Shown here piece after piece: positions 12,001-21,403 of a stretch of DNA of 64,000 nt. Origin of the DNA: Tetragonia tetragonoides (taxonomy: Eukaryota > Streptophyta > Magnoliopsida > Caryophyllales > Aizoaceae); assembly GCA_038025085.1 (NCBI GenBank), contig CM076153.1, positions 4,154,001 through 4,218,000 on the forward strand, in the 5' to 3' direction. Made by a program: the position numbers and the translations under genes. Under the pieces are notes generated by a model, which worked only from the letters and a program-made list of their open reading frames with translations, had not been told where the DNA came from and ran no database searches. Numbering within the stretch: the stretch's first letter is position 1; each line of letters starts with the position of its first letter.

Positions 12001-15000
12001 AGTCCGAATCCAATCCAAACTAATATTGGACTCAGATTTTTGAGTCTGAATCCAATCCGAACTATTTTCTATAATCCAATCCGATCCGAATAGTCCAACT
12101 TTATCTGGTCCCTGATAGGCTTGGAAGGACTTTTTACGATACACTGATGTAAGAGTCGGAACACCCATGACATGGGTGCTATCGAAGTTCGGGGATCCGG
12201 ATGATTATCCCAGAGAAGTTTAGGGAAAAATGACACCCGAGCCCCGGGAAGTAGAAAATGAAGGCTATAAATCCACGATTTTTGGGCTTCCAGGAGGCCC
12301 CATAACGAAGATGGATATTTTCACACCACATCACAGAGGACACTCCTGGGGACATGGGAGGCCTTCAGGGTCGCTTACCTGGTCTCTGATAGGCTTGGAG
12401 GTGCGTCTTATGGGACAGTAGTGTACGAGCTGGAACACCAAAGCAATGGGTGATATCGAAGTTCGGTTATCCAAATGACCCTCCCGGGGCATCGAGTGTC
12501 CTCTAGGGTCATGATAGAGCCCCCGGAAATTTTTGGGCAAAAATGACACCCGGGCCCGCAAAGCTGAAAACGAAGGCTATAATCCACGTTTTTTGGGCTT
12601 CCAAGAGGCCCCGGAACGAAAGTGGATATTTTCACACCAAATCACACGGACACCCCTAGGAGACGTGGGAGGCCCTCAGGGTTGCTTATCTGGTCCCTGA
12701 TAGGCTTGGAAATGCGTTTTACGAGACACTGCCACACTGGTATAGAAGCCAGAATACCCAAGGTATGGGTGATATCGAAGTTCGGGGATCCAGATGATTA
12801 TCCCGTAGCACCGAGGGTCCACTAGGGTCATGATAGACTCCCTGGAGAAGTTTAGGGGAAAATGACACCTGAGCCCCGGGAAGTCGAAAATGAAGGCTAT
12901 AAATCCACGATTTTTGGGCTTCCAGGAGGCCCCGTAACGAAGGTGGTTATTTTCGCACCACATCGCACGGGACACCCCTGGGGACATGGGAGGCCTTCAG
13001 GGTCGCTTACCCGGTCTCTGATAGGCTTGGAAGGTCGTCTTATGGGACACTAGTGTACGAGGTGGAACACCAAAGCAATGGGTGATATCGAAGTTCAGGT
13101 ATCCAAATGACCCTCACGGGGCACCGAGTGTCCTCTAGGGTCATAATAGACCCCCCGAAAAAATTTGGGCAAAAATGAAACTCGGGCCCGGAATGCTGAA
13201 AACGAAGGCTATAATCCACGTTTTGGGCTTCCGAGAGGCCCCGGAACGAAAGTGGATATTTTCGCACTAAATCACATCGAACACCCCAAGGAGACTCCTT
13301 GATAGGCTTGAAAATGCGTTTTACGGGACACTAGTATAGGAGTCGGAACACCCAAGGTGATATCAAAGTTCGGGGATCCAGATGATTATCCCTGAGCACC
13401 GAGGATCCGCTAGTGTCATGATAGACCCCCTGGAGAAGTTTAGGGAAAAATGACACCCGAGCCCCGGGAAGTCGAAAATGAAGGCTATAATCTACGTTCT
13501 TTGAGCTTCCGATAGGCCCCGAAACGAAGGTGAATATTTTTTGCACCACATCGCACGGGACAACCCTAGGGCACATGAGAGGGCTCTGGGGTAGGTTATC
13601 GGGTCTTTGGTTAGGCTTGGAAGGCCTTTTACTCAACATCGGAGGTTAATCCACAGTTTTGGGTGCCGAGCATGGCTCCCCACCACCTTGTGCCACCAAA
13701 CCTACCCCCAAGCCCTCTCTACTATCATAAATTCATAGTGAGGTCTCATAAATTTTCCCAATTTGTTTGAAGTGATTTATAATTATTAATTTTTTTGATA
13801 TTTTTCTGCATTTTTTAATTAAAAATTAAATTAAATAGCTATATTTTGTTAAAAAAAAGAGTTTTTCCGTAACTTAATAATATACTTGAAAATTTTGAGG
13901 TGGAACTTTTGAAAATAATTCTCCAAACTCTTTAAACCCAATATGAAAGTTATGTAGTGGGCATGTCTAGTCCTGCTAAAATCACTAAACCTTATAAGAC
14001 CTTTTAGTTGGTACTTGTTTGAGAGAGGGCTTGTGGGCAAAGAAAGGCAAGCGACGCGACATGAAGCTCCTACCATTATGAAATGCACTAGGCGTATCTA
14101 TTCCACGGTTTTTGGGTACCGAGCATATCTTCCCACAACCCCATGCCACCCAATATACCCTTAAACCCTCTCTATTATTATAGTGAGGTCCCATAATTTT
14201 TCTCAACTTTTTTAAAGTTGTTTCTAATATTTTTTTGATATTTTTTCTTTTTTTCGGTGTAATTTTTTAATTAAAAATTAAATTAATTATTTTTAAACAA
14301 GTTTTTGTGATTTTACTTTGTTACCTGTTAGTGTTACTACTTGCTGCCCAATTTTTTTTTGACACATATGGCATACCCCACACGCTCCCACATACACCAC
14401 CACACGCAAGCACGTGTGCCACACATCTTATATGAGTTCAATATTTTATCGTTTAACAAATGCCCTATCCAGTTCTGATCTCCCTTAAATAAGTTAAGTC
14501 AAGGTCCCCCACTAAATCACTATATTGACTTCAATCAATTGAGTAATTACTCGTATATTAGCATTGGTTAATTGCATTAGGAAGGTATGTTAGTATTTCT
14601 ACAGGTGGATGTTCTTGACTTCAGGGTATGGTTTCCAGTGGGTTGGGATACTATTACTCTTCATGTTTAGAATTTTGGCTTTACATTTATGTGTATGGGT
14701 TGTTTTTGTTTGTTTCTTTTGGTTCTTTCTTTCATATATGAGTTTTAAGATAAGTGTGTTTTCTAGGGGAACCGCTTGCACAAATTGCTGCTCAGTCATT
14801 GGCAGAAGTTCACTTTTAATCCCAGGTACGGTTTCTAAAATAGCATCTTATGGCTTCTTGCAATTCTATTTCTATAGATAAAACCCCTTTTTCCTTCTGG
14901 CAGATTAATTTTGAGTAGATATAATGGCTGTAAACTCTCTATGACAATGGAAATCCTAGAGGTCTGGTTTAGTCCTTTGCCTACATTGGCGTCTATATTC

Positions 15001-17207
15001 AACATTTGATCGTGGGCTTGAGGGTGGTAGGTGTTGTAGGATTAAGATCCAACTGATGTGAGTATTATACACTTATCTGCTTAAAGACAAAGTGCTTAAC
15101 TTGCCGCATTATTATTAAAAATGCGGTATTTCTGTTGGAGGAAGTGCATGGACCAATAGGCATGTCATGCAGTGTGGAAGACGGGTCACATAATTTTCGT
15201 GCTTAGAGGTTCACCTTTGACTTGGGAGCAGATAATTCCTATTAACTGATGTGAGCAGAAAGTAGGCAATCAATTTATTGCAGTACTTCATGAGTTGCCC
15301 TATTATTAAGATTTTTGTCTATAAGAGTTAGTCAGGGTTTCGACTTGTTCTCGCATATGTTTCTGTCTTTGACACTCTTTTAGATACGTAGAGTGGTTCT
15401 TGCAAACTTTGGGGAGAAGTCTTGTATTCATAAATGATATAACAGGAATGTAGAAAGCAAACTAGAGGATACTCTTGTGTCATTTTTGTTTTATGCTCAT
15501 CTGAATGAAAACACTTTTGCTTGTGAACTTTAATGAGTGAGGTTGTTTTGTTTGTAATGCAATAACTGGAATATTGACTCTGATAAGGAGGTATCCTTTT
15601 GCTGTGCGTAAGATATTCTAGGAACCACAATGGGCCCCTGCTTTTCCTGTTCATGCATTTGCTCTCCCGTACATACAAACAAAAGAATTGCCCACATGCA
15701 TTTTTCATCAACCTCTATGATTGCCAGGATAAGGTTGTGTTATGTGTACATTTTACCTTTCCATGATCCGCAGGAGCCCTGTTCACTGAGTGGTTTCTGT
15801 TACAATCTCTTACCCTTTATTTAAAGACAAAAGTTGAGCTGGGACTGTGATGAGTGAATTTAAGTTCTCGTCCTAAGGCTGCATCATAGCAGTATTATCA
15901 CAAAAGTTTTGGAAGCCATCATCTTATGTCTCTTGGAATGTGACTTAAATCTTCTAAATGCATTTTCAGACAAGGGTCTATGTCATAAACATAACATGTG
16001 TCCTTTAAGTCAGCTATTTTTTCTGGGTTAGTTGACGTATTGTGTTTCCTTTTTGTTATGGGTGACAAAAGAAAAAGGACACTGAATACTGATACTTGGA
16101 ACTTTTATTTCCCGTGTGATATCTAATATGTACATAATTAAGTTCTGTAATTTATCCCCTTCCAAATTTAGTAACTGTCAACTTTTATTTCAGTTCTCCT
16201 GTTGAAATGTTGCTTCATCTCCCTGTTTACTTGTTTGTTCTTTCCAGTGGAGGCCTCCGGCTAAAACGTGACATAACTGAGTATGGTGAATTTGTGCGAA
16301 GCTTCAATGCTCCTTCTGTTGATGAGAAATTTGAAGTATTGGGAATGTAAGTTGGATGACTTGGAAGTGTGTTTTTAGTTTATTTACCTAACATTTGTCA
16401 CAACTAACAAACTTTCTGTTCAGCTTGGCCAATGTCTTCATTGTTGCTCCTGAAAGTCTCTCAACCTTGTTTGAGGGGACCCCAAGTATCCGTAAAGATG
16501 CACAAAGGTACTACTAGATATGATACTTTTGTTTTCTGCTCTAGATGGGATGGATACGAACATTGACAGCTCCCTTTGCCTTCTCCCCACCTCAAAAACA
16601 TAATTTTTTTAATATAACATATAACATAAGGTTAACTTTTTGTAATTTCTTTTGCTTTCTCCCTTTTTCTTTTTGGGATTTGAAGAGGTGGGGGTTGGGA
16701 AAAGGAGGGTGGGGTGGGTGAGTACCTCCATGTACATAGATACCTTAATTTGTTCTTCATATGCCTAACCTTGCATGCTCCTATGATAAGTAAGAACTAT
16801 AATTAAAACCTTTCATTCTCCTATAATGAGTAAGAATTCCCCAACTATACAGAAACCTGTCAACTTGTTTCCAATTTCATGTACTTTCCTCGCTTATATA
16901 ATACGCATTAAAGTTCTCACCTACTTTTCTCACTCTTGTATGATATGGATAAAATGGTCTTGCTTTTCATTCTGGATACAAAGATGGAAACATTAGTTAT
17001 CAATGTGCTTTAATTTCAAAAGAAAAACTGGAATAAAGAGAACCCAGCAGAAAGAAATTATTTTAGCTGTGTTTTCTTGTCTGCATGTTCCCGCTTTCTT
17101 ACAAGTTTAATTCTAATTTTCAATTCAGATTTATTCAACTTCGTGATGACTATAAGTCTGCGAAGCTAGCAGCGAAACTCAGCTCATTGTGGCCAAGTCT
17201 TGGTTGA
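3020..17207 (+). CDS. SEC10: Exocyst complex component SEC10
   Basis: Subunit of the octameric exocyst, which tethers secretory vesicles to the plasma membrane. Coding exons: 3020-3088, 3300-3557, 3678-3752, 5044-5145, 5311-5361, 5438-5543, 5707-5826, 6903-6994, 8108-8276, 8478-8554, 8669-8767, 8865-8955, 9197-9282, 9370-9540, 10192-10245, 10333-10461, 10627-10719, 10808-10954, 11166-11263, 11462-11546, 14767-14825, 16248-16346, 16424-16507, 17129-17207. These join in frame to 830 codons, the usual plant length, all with GT-AG borders. Recognisable blocks are LILDIEDFKGDFSFDALFGN near the N-terminus, the helical VDGRLNSLKKEV segment, SADAQRETATQTIDLIKYLM, FNRGSSAMQHYVATRPMF, NSISRLLLPVDGAHAASCEE and the C-terminal DDYKSAKLAAKLSSLWPSL. 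The start is the first ATG after the leader intron and matches the plant N-terminus. No lesion was seen. Introns 7 and 20 are swollen by transposon and satellite-like DNA. Confidence 0.97.
5947..6633 (+). mobile_element. 5'-truncated LINE remnant in SEC10 intron 7
   Basis: Two overlapping frames carry pieces of the zinc-binding reverse-transcriptase (zf-RVT) region at the C-terminus of plant LINE ORF2: LLGRVNTNEVLQ, then AHIFLHW in one frame and DVAQHLWYKLFEVLG in the next. Frameshifts and stops break it up. The 3' end is TTCTTATCTTAAAAAA. It is bracketed by an imperfect 18-base direct repeat (5947-5964 ACTATTGCCCACACATCA; 6616-6633 ACTGTTGCCCACGCATCA), read as the target-site duplication. 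Old and inactive. Confidence 0.75.
7864..7960 (+). mobile_element. SINE-like fragment in SEC10 intron 8
   Basis: GGTAAGGCTACGCATGCC followed by CTGCGTGGGCGGGAGCCTC and GAGGCACTGGG resembles the conserved body of Au-type plant SINEs. The GCGGGAGCCTC/GAGGCA segment recurs at 48576-48600 within AP5Z1. No target-site duplication was identified, so this is probably a fragment. Confidence 0.4.
11930..12101. repeat. Low-complexity GGATTGGA/AATCCAATCC segment
   Basis: Repeated forms of AATCCAATCC and (T)GGACT alternate through a segment beginning GGGGTGAAAGTTTGGAC and ending GTCCAACTTT, so the ends are partly inverted. This looks like a small hAT-type non-autonomous element whose right end is cut by the start of the 311-bp array at about 12102. 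Confidence 0.4.
12102..13636 (+). repeat. 311-bp tandem array 1, inside SEC10 intron 20
   Basis: About five consecutive units, each with TGATATCGAAGTTCGGG, ACGAAGGTGGATATTTTCGC and CTGATAGGCTTGGAA in the same order. The phase marker (C of TATCGAAG) falls at 12183, 12457, 12776, 13089 and 13364. Spacings of 274, 319, 313 and 275 show a unit near 311 with deletions of about 40 in two copies. Two unit types alternate: A (GGGATCC, AAGTCGAAAATGAAGG) and B (GGTATCC, GCTGAAAACGAAGG). The sequence is clearly more GC-rich than its surroundings. The unit length is not a multiple of three, so the open frames across it are not a protein repeat. Confidence 0.92.
13651..14290 (+). repeat. Pair of approximately 190-bp direct repeats next to array 1
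   Basis: 13651-13835 and 14096-14283 align: both start with TCCAC(A/G)GTTTTTGGGT, then CCGAGCAT, CATGCCACC-like, CCCTCTCTA, ATAGTGAGGTC, and end in TTTTTTAATTAAAAATTAAA. The first bases resemble the interior of the 311-bp unit (ATCCACGTTTTTTGGGC), so the segment may be a derived arm of the same repeat-bearing element. Confidence 0.6.
14380..14612 (+). repeat. Right-hand arm shared by arrays 1 and 2
   Basis: From CACACGCTCCCACATAC through GCAAGCACGTGTGCCACAC, ATGCCCTATCCAGTTCT, GTCAAGGTCCCCCACTAAAT to AGGAAGGTATGTTAGTAT. The same sequence in the same orientation is present at 29417-29690, immediately right of array 2. The homology ends at about 14612. Confidence 0.85.
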
Positions 17208-17855
17208 TTGAGGTTGCCAACTGAAGTGGAAGCACAGACCATTTATTATGGATCATGTGTATGAAGCAGCAGTGATGTGGCTGTTGGTAGGACTTTTGAG
17301 CTAGTAGGTTCCCCTTATGGTAGGCTCGGACAGCCATCACAGCCTTCGTGTTTCTTCCGCGGGAATGAAGTTCCAGTCAATCTTGAGGAGAGAAGCCCGG
17401 CATTGTATAAAAGTTAGTAGTCCTTGTTCTAGTCTACCCTAGAGTTCCATTCTTTTGTTGTTCTAATGTACATTTGTTGATTTGAAAGCTGTGAAATGTT
17501 TGTCGAGTCTGCTTGTTACTCAAGGCGTGAGCTTTTTTTAGCACTTGTATAACAAACAGGGGGCACTGTTGGTTAGCTTTATAGTTTAAACTGCTCTTTT
17601 TGTAGAAAGTTTGTAGATAGCTCATTGCGTGGAATTTGAGTGTGTTCAACTTTTGACAAAGATAACAATGAGAGATCGTCCTAATTATTCGCTTGTTATT
17701 TCTCTGAACTAGCAAAACCACTAATTTGTCGTGTCGGAGCAAGCACATTTTTTTTTTGGTTTAAACACAGATTCATCTAAGCTCTTTGGGCCAAGATTGG
17801 GCCAAGATTAATCATGTAAATATTGTTACGGTAGGCAATGTCGGTATTACGCATA
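17208..17855 (+). other. SEC10 3' UTR and downstream spacer
   Basis: T-rich sequence following the SEC10 stop with no family-like open frame. The minus-strand frame at 17434-17748 shows no recognisable motif and is treated as a shadow of the UTR. Confidence 0.5.
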
Positions 17856-18225
17856 ATACTTCTATTAATAATCAATATGAAACGCCAAAAGACAGCTATC
17901 CAACAACATTTTTTTGATCATTAAGCTTTCTCATTTTATTAATAAGTCAAGGATTACAAAGAATGCTCAAGCACTTGTTCATAATAAGCATCATACATTG
18001 TTGTATCCCCACCTTCTAGGAAGGGTTAGATACAACAACGCTTCAATCATCTGCTAGAACAAGGCCAAATAATAAAGATACAAACACACGAAAAAAGTTA
18101 CAACATTAAAAACAAGCTACTACTACAAACTAAACTCATACTCCCTAGTCCCTACTTGTTTTGCTCCACAATGATTTATTGCATATGCAACTTTGATCCA
18201 TAAGGAACATTGGGTGACTTCATTA

Positions 18226-18633
18226 TCACACATGGATATAATAGATCACCCTTCCATCTCCACAATCTGAGGTGCATGCCGTCGTAGACGAATTACCAGC
18301 TTGTTGTACTCCTCCAACATCCTCTGCATCTGCTTCTTGGTCGTTGTAATTAATACCACCGAGTACATCTTCCATTGTCATACCATCAAAGTCCTCACCG
18401 AACGTTGTTCCGTCTTCAAAGCTAGCTATAGGCTCACCCATATTATTGATCATAGGAGGTTGATCCACCATAGTAGTATTTGGTAACGGTGGTAAGTCCT
18501 TAATAACACCTCCACTTATTGGCTCCATTGTCATATCATCATCATCATCATCATCATCATCATCGAGTATATCTTCTAAGTAGTTAGCGAATGTTGTTGT
18601 TTCTTCATCCTGTTCAAAGCAGCTAGCTATAGG
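18226..18633 (-). pseudogene. Out-of-frame C-terminal tail of the minus-strand NAC-like gene
   Basis: This open stretch lies directly downstream of the stop at 18627, in another frame. It encodes NYLEDI, a run of about nine Asp, then EPISGGV, DLPPLPNTTMVDQP and GEPIASFEDGTTFGEDFD. The paralogue at 21404-22405 has the same blocks in the same order inside one uninterrupted frame. It is therefore the lost acidic tail rather than an independent gene. The lesion appears to be a deletion of about 10 bases around 18636, judged against the related module at 18418-18460. It could be translated only through frameshifting or a different start. Confidence 0.75.
18535..18564 (-). repeat. ATC trinucleotide run coding for poly-Asp
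   Basis: About nine to ten perfect ATC units (GAT on the minus strand) in the acidic tail of the NAC-like gene. Length variation would be in frame. Confidence 0.85.
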
Positions 18634-19802
18634 CTATTGATCATAGGTTGATGATCCTCCTTATTGACTAGTACTTCTTCAGGTTGTTGATGATGAATAT
18701 GATCATCATAAACATCATCGTTAATGTTCTTGCTTGAGCCTATGTCGTCATCAGCTTGCAGTAGTGGTCCCATATTTTCCAAGAATGCTCCATAGTCGTT
18801 CCAATTGATGTTGAGATCATCCAAATAAGTTATGTCATCAGAGTCACCCTCCCTTTTCTCAAAATAATCTTGATGTTCACTCATCATATTCATAGGTTGA
18901 TCCGTCAAACATTTATCTGGGACGGAGGGAATACTAGTACTATTATCGTCCAAATAAACTTTGTCGTCAGAGTCGCCCACCCTTTCCTCAAAATAATCTT
19001 GATGATCACTGCTTGGCTCACGCATATTCATAATAGGTTGTTGATCAGCCATAATATTATTATGCGGTAATATTTCCAAGACACGACTTTCCTCCTTATT
19101 GAGTAAACATTTATCTGGGACAGAGAGAGTAATACTAATAGTACTATTATCATCAACGTCGTTGCTCGAGGTTACGGATATGCAAAGTTTCTTAGAATCA
19201 TGACCAACATCATCATCCGTCCTTTTGATATTTTTCACAACTCTTCTAGTTATACGACACAAGGCCTTTGTATCGTTCTCAACTAGGGTATACTCATGCA
19301 TAAGCCACTCATACTTGTAGTCATCATCTATTTGATCATATTCACTACGTGGTCGTTTCTTGTTTATTTGTGGTGGTGTGTATTTCAAATACTTCTTAAG
19401 TCCTATAACTTCAACCGTATTACCTCGACCACCAGAGCTAGCTTTTACCTCACTTGATTGTTCTCCTTTCCAAGTTCCACCACAATTCTTGACCATACGT
19501 ACACATCTCGTCCCGTTTTTGGTCAAAGGAGTAAAGAAATAACACTTCATGTCCCCTTCCACAAATTCTCCTTCGTTTTCATCTTCCCAAACTTTTGCTC
19601 CTCCACTTTCTTCGAATATCTTGGAAGGATGTTTAGCATAAAGATCGGCCTCGACGATAATCGCAGGAGCGAATACCGGTGGTGGTTGATCATAAAGGTG
19701 TTTCTTCAAGAAGTAGTCTACAAGTTGAACATCCGTGGGATAAAACCGACGTCCTACGCCTAGGGCTCTTGTTGGTGGTTCAAAGTTGTTGTTGATGGTC
19801 AT
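18627..19802 (-). CDS. Divergent NAC-domain protein, truncated tail (copy A)
   Basis: Probable plant-specific NAC-family transcription factor, intronless, 391 residues from the ATG at 19802. An upstream in-frame ATG at 19898 would add 32 hydrophobic residues absent from the paralogue, so the inner start is preferred. NAC subdomains are seen in order: FYPTDVQLVDYFLKKHL (A), AKHPSKIFEESGG (B-like), CYFFTPLTKNGTRC with GGTWKGE (C), VIGLKKYLKYTP with YEWLMHEYTL (D) and ALCRITRRVV (E). The C-domain lacks the usual WKATG, having WKGE. Beyond about residue 190 the protein is acidic, with a tandem module (SVPDKCL, then QP.MNM, DHQDYFE.R.GDSDD, YLDD) present twice. It stops at MINSL after a frameshift, losing about 130 residues kept in copy B. 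It may still make a DNA-binding protein with a shortened regulatory tail. Confidence 0.8.
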   Translation of the reverse strand: MTINNNFEPPTRALGVGRRFYPTDVQLVDYFLKKHLYDQPPPVFAPAIIVEADLYAKHPSKIFEESGGAKVWEDENEGEFVEGDMKCYFFTPLTKNGTRCVRMVKNCGGTWKGEQSSEVKASSGGRGNTVEVIGLKKYLKYTPPQINKKRPRSEYDQIDDDYKYEWLMHEYTLVENDTKALCRITRRVVKNIKRTDDDVGHDSKKLCISVTSSNDVDDNSTISITLSVPDKCLLNKEESRVLEILPHNNIMADQQPIMNMREPSSDHQDYFEERVGDSDDKVYLDDNSTSIPSVPDKCLTDQPMNMMSEHQDYFEKREGDSDDITYLDDLNINWNDYGAFLENMGPLLQADDDIGSSKNINDDVYDDHIHHQQPEEVLVNKEDHQPMINSL

Positions 19803-20570
19803 ACTGAATGAAGATTGATGAATATGAGATTGAGGATGATGATTTACTAGCGAAGAGATTAATTCAACTGTCAAGATGATAATGTATATGGTGATCAAAG
19901 CTAATAAGGGACAATATAGGAGTTTAATTATATCCTGAAATTTGTTGTATTATTGGGATACAAAGGTTGTAAGAAGTCTAATCCAATGCAAATTACTTTT
20001 ACTTCAACGATATCATTACCTAAAAAACTAAGGATAACGTGTTTGAATTAAGGGTAATTAAATACTTTGTTAGTACAATTATTTACTCCTTGAAGGAAAG
20101 TTATTAAAAAGATACTTAACAACCAATAAGAATAATATTATGCTACTTAATCAGATCATCTTTGGCTACGTACGTACGTACGGTATACAAATAGGAATAG
20201 TCTGAATTTTGTTGGATTTCTTGGGATAATGCACACGTTTTAAGAATCTGAATCCGATTCAAATTAGTTAATATTATTTGAATACTCCTATATTAATTGA
20301 AAAGTAAAAATGTAGTCCTACTGTAATAAAACTAGCTATACTACGCGTTGACCGTAAATATTAAAAATTTGTTAGAACATCTTTTTACTCTGTGTAGGAA
20401 AGTTTTTCATGACATCACAATTAAAACAAATAGGGTTATGATTATGATATTATTGATATCATCCTCTTGTAAGTCAACGTAAATTTTTATGATCAAAGGC
20501 TCAATATATTCTACCCTTTTGGGGTAAAAAGTTGTTATTTTAAAAAACATAATTTCTATTTTAAAAAATC

Positions 20571-20886
20571 TACTCGCTCCCTCCGTTCCAAAATTTTCTT
20601 GCCATTTGATTTTTTGAGACCATTAGTTCAAGAAAAATTAAAAGATTTATAAAGTAAAAAAGACTAATATCAGACACTACTTTGATCGACCATGAATATT
20701 TATGATTTTATAATTATATAGAACTTATAATAAGATGATATTTTGAAAATAATACTTAAAATGAATCTAATAATACTATTTTTACATTGTAAAACTTTGT
20801 AACTTTTACAAATAAGTGGTCAAAGTTCACAAACTTTGACCTTAAAAAGTCAAATATAAAGATAAACTTGAAACAAATGGAGTAGT
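20571..20886. mobile_element. Stowaway-like MITE between the NAC copies
   Basis: The left end reads CGCTCCCTCCGTTCCAAAAT and the right end ACTTGAAACAAATGGAGTAG, which are inverted and match the CTCCCTCCGTT termini of Tc1/mariner-type Stowaway elements. The flanks are TA-rich. It is about 315 bases long, AT-rich and non-coding, with an internal AAAGTTCACAAACTTTGA palindrome. It lies in the shared promoter interval of the two NAC-like genes. Confidence 0.7.
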
Positions 20887-21178
20887 ATTGAATGGTTCTT
20901 GGCTACAGTACACTCATCTATTTTAATTACCACTTACCACATACTAGATTCTGTTTTAGGAAAGATACTAGATTCTGTTTTAGGGATGATAATAGGGCAC
21001 AATTAAGATATTTCGTCACTTAGCTTGTTTGACGATACTTAATTTCTTTAGAAATACAAATTAATTAGGATACTGATCATGAGAGAAAGCATAAGGAAAT
21101 GGTTGTAAGCAACTAGGACTCTTATCTGAATTTTTACAATACAAATTTCAGGGTTTCCCTAGCTAGCTACATCCCTAC

Positions 21179-21186
21179 TATAAATA
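21179..21186 (+). promoter_or_regulatory. TATA box for NAC-like copy B
   Basis: TATAAATA in CCTACTATAAATACATT, 218 bases before the ATG. This fits a leader of about 190 bases, since a transcript would start near 21210. Confidence 0.5.
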
Positions 21187-21403
21187 CATTATTACCAACA
21201 AATTTCAAGAAAAGTCCCCTAGCTACAAATACACCTACGTACGGTACGTACTTGCTAAGCCCTAATCATCATATTCTTAATTTCTTTCTTTCACCATTAA
21301 TATTATATATCATCTTGCATTGATTGATAGTTGAATCTCTTTGATTTGCAGCAAGTAATTAAGTCATCAAAGTTAACATTCATAATTAATCACAAGTATT
21401 ATT

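Noticed and set aside
12230..13267. Repeated frames sharing a MTLEDPRCP..IRIPELRYH-like peptide, also at 25998-29077 and 62299-63233
   Set aside because: They recur because the 311-bp DNA unit recurs. The unit is not a multiple of three, frames break between units, and no known domain is visible.
17434..17748. 104-codon minus-strand frame behind SEC10
   Set aside because: Lies in the likely 3' UTR of SEC10 and lacks any family signature.
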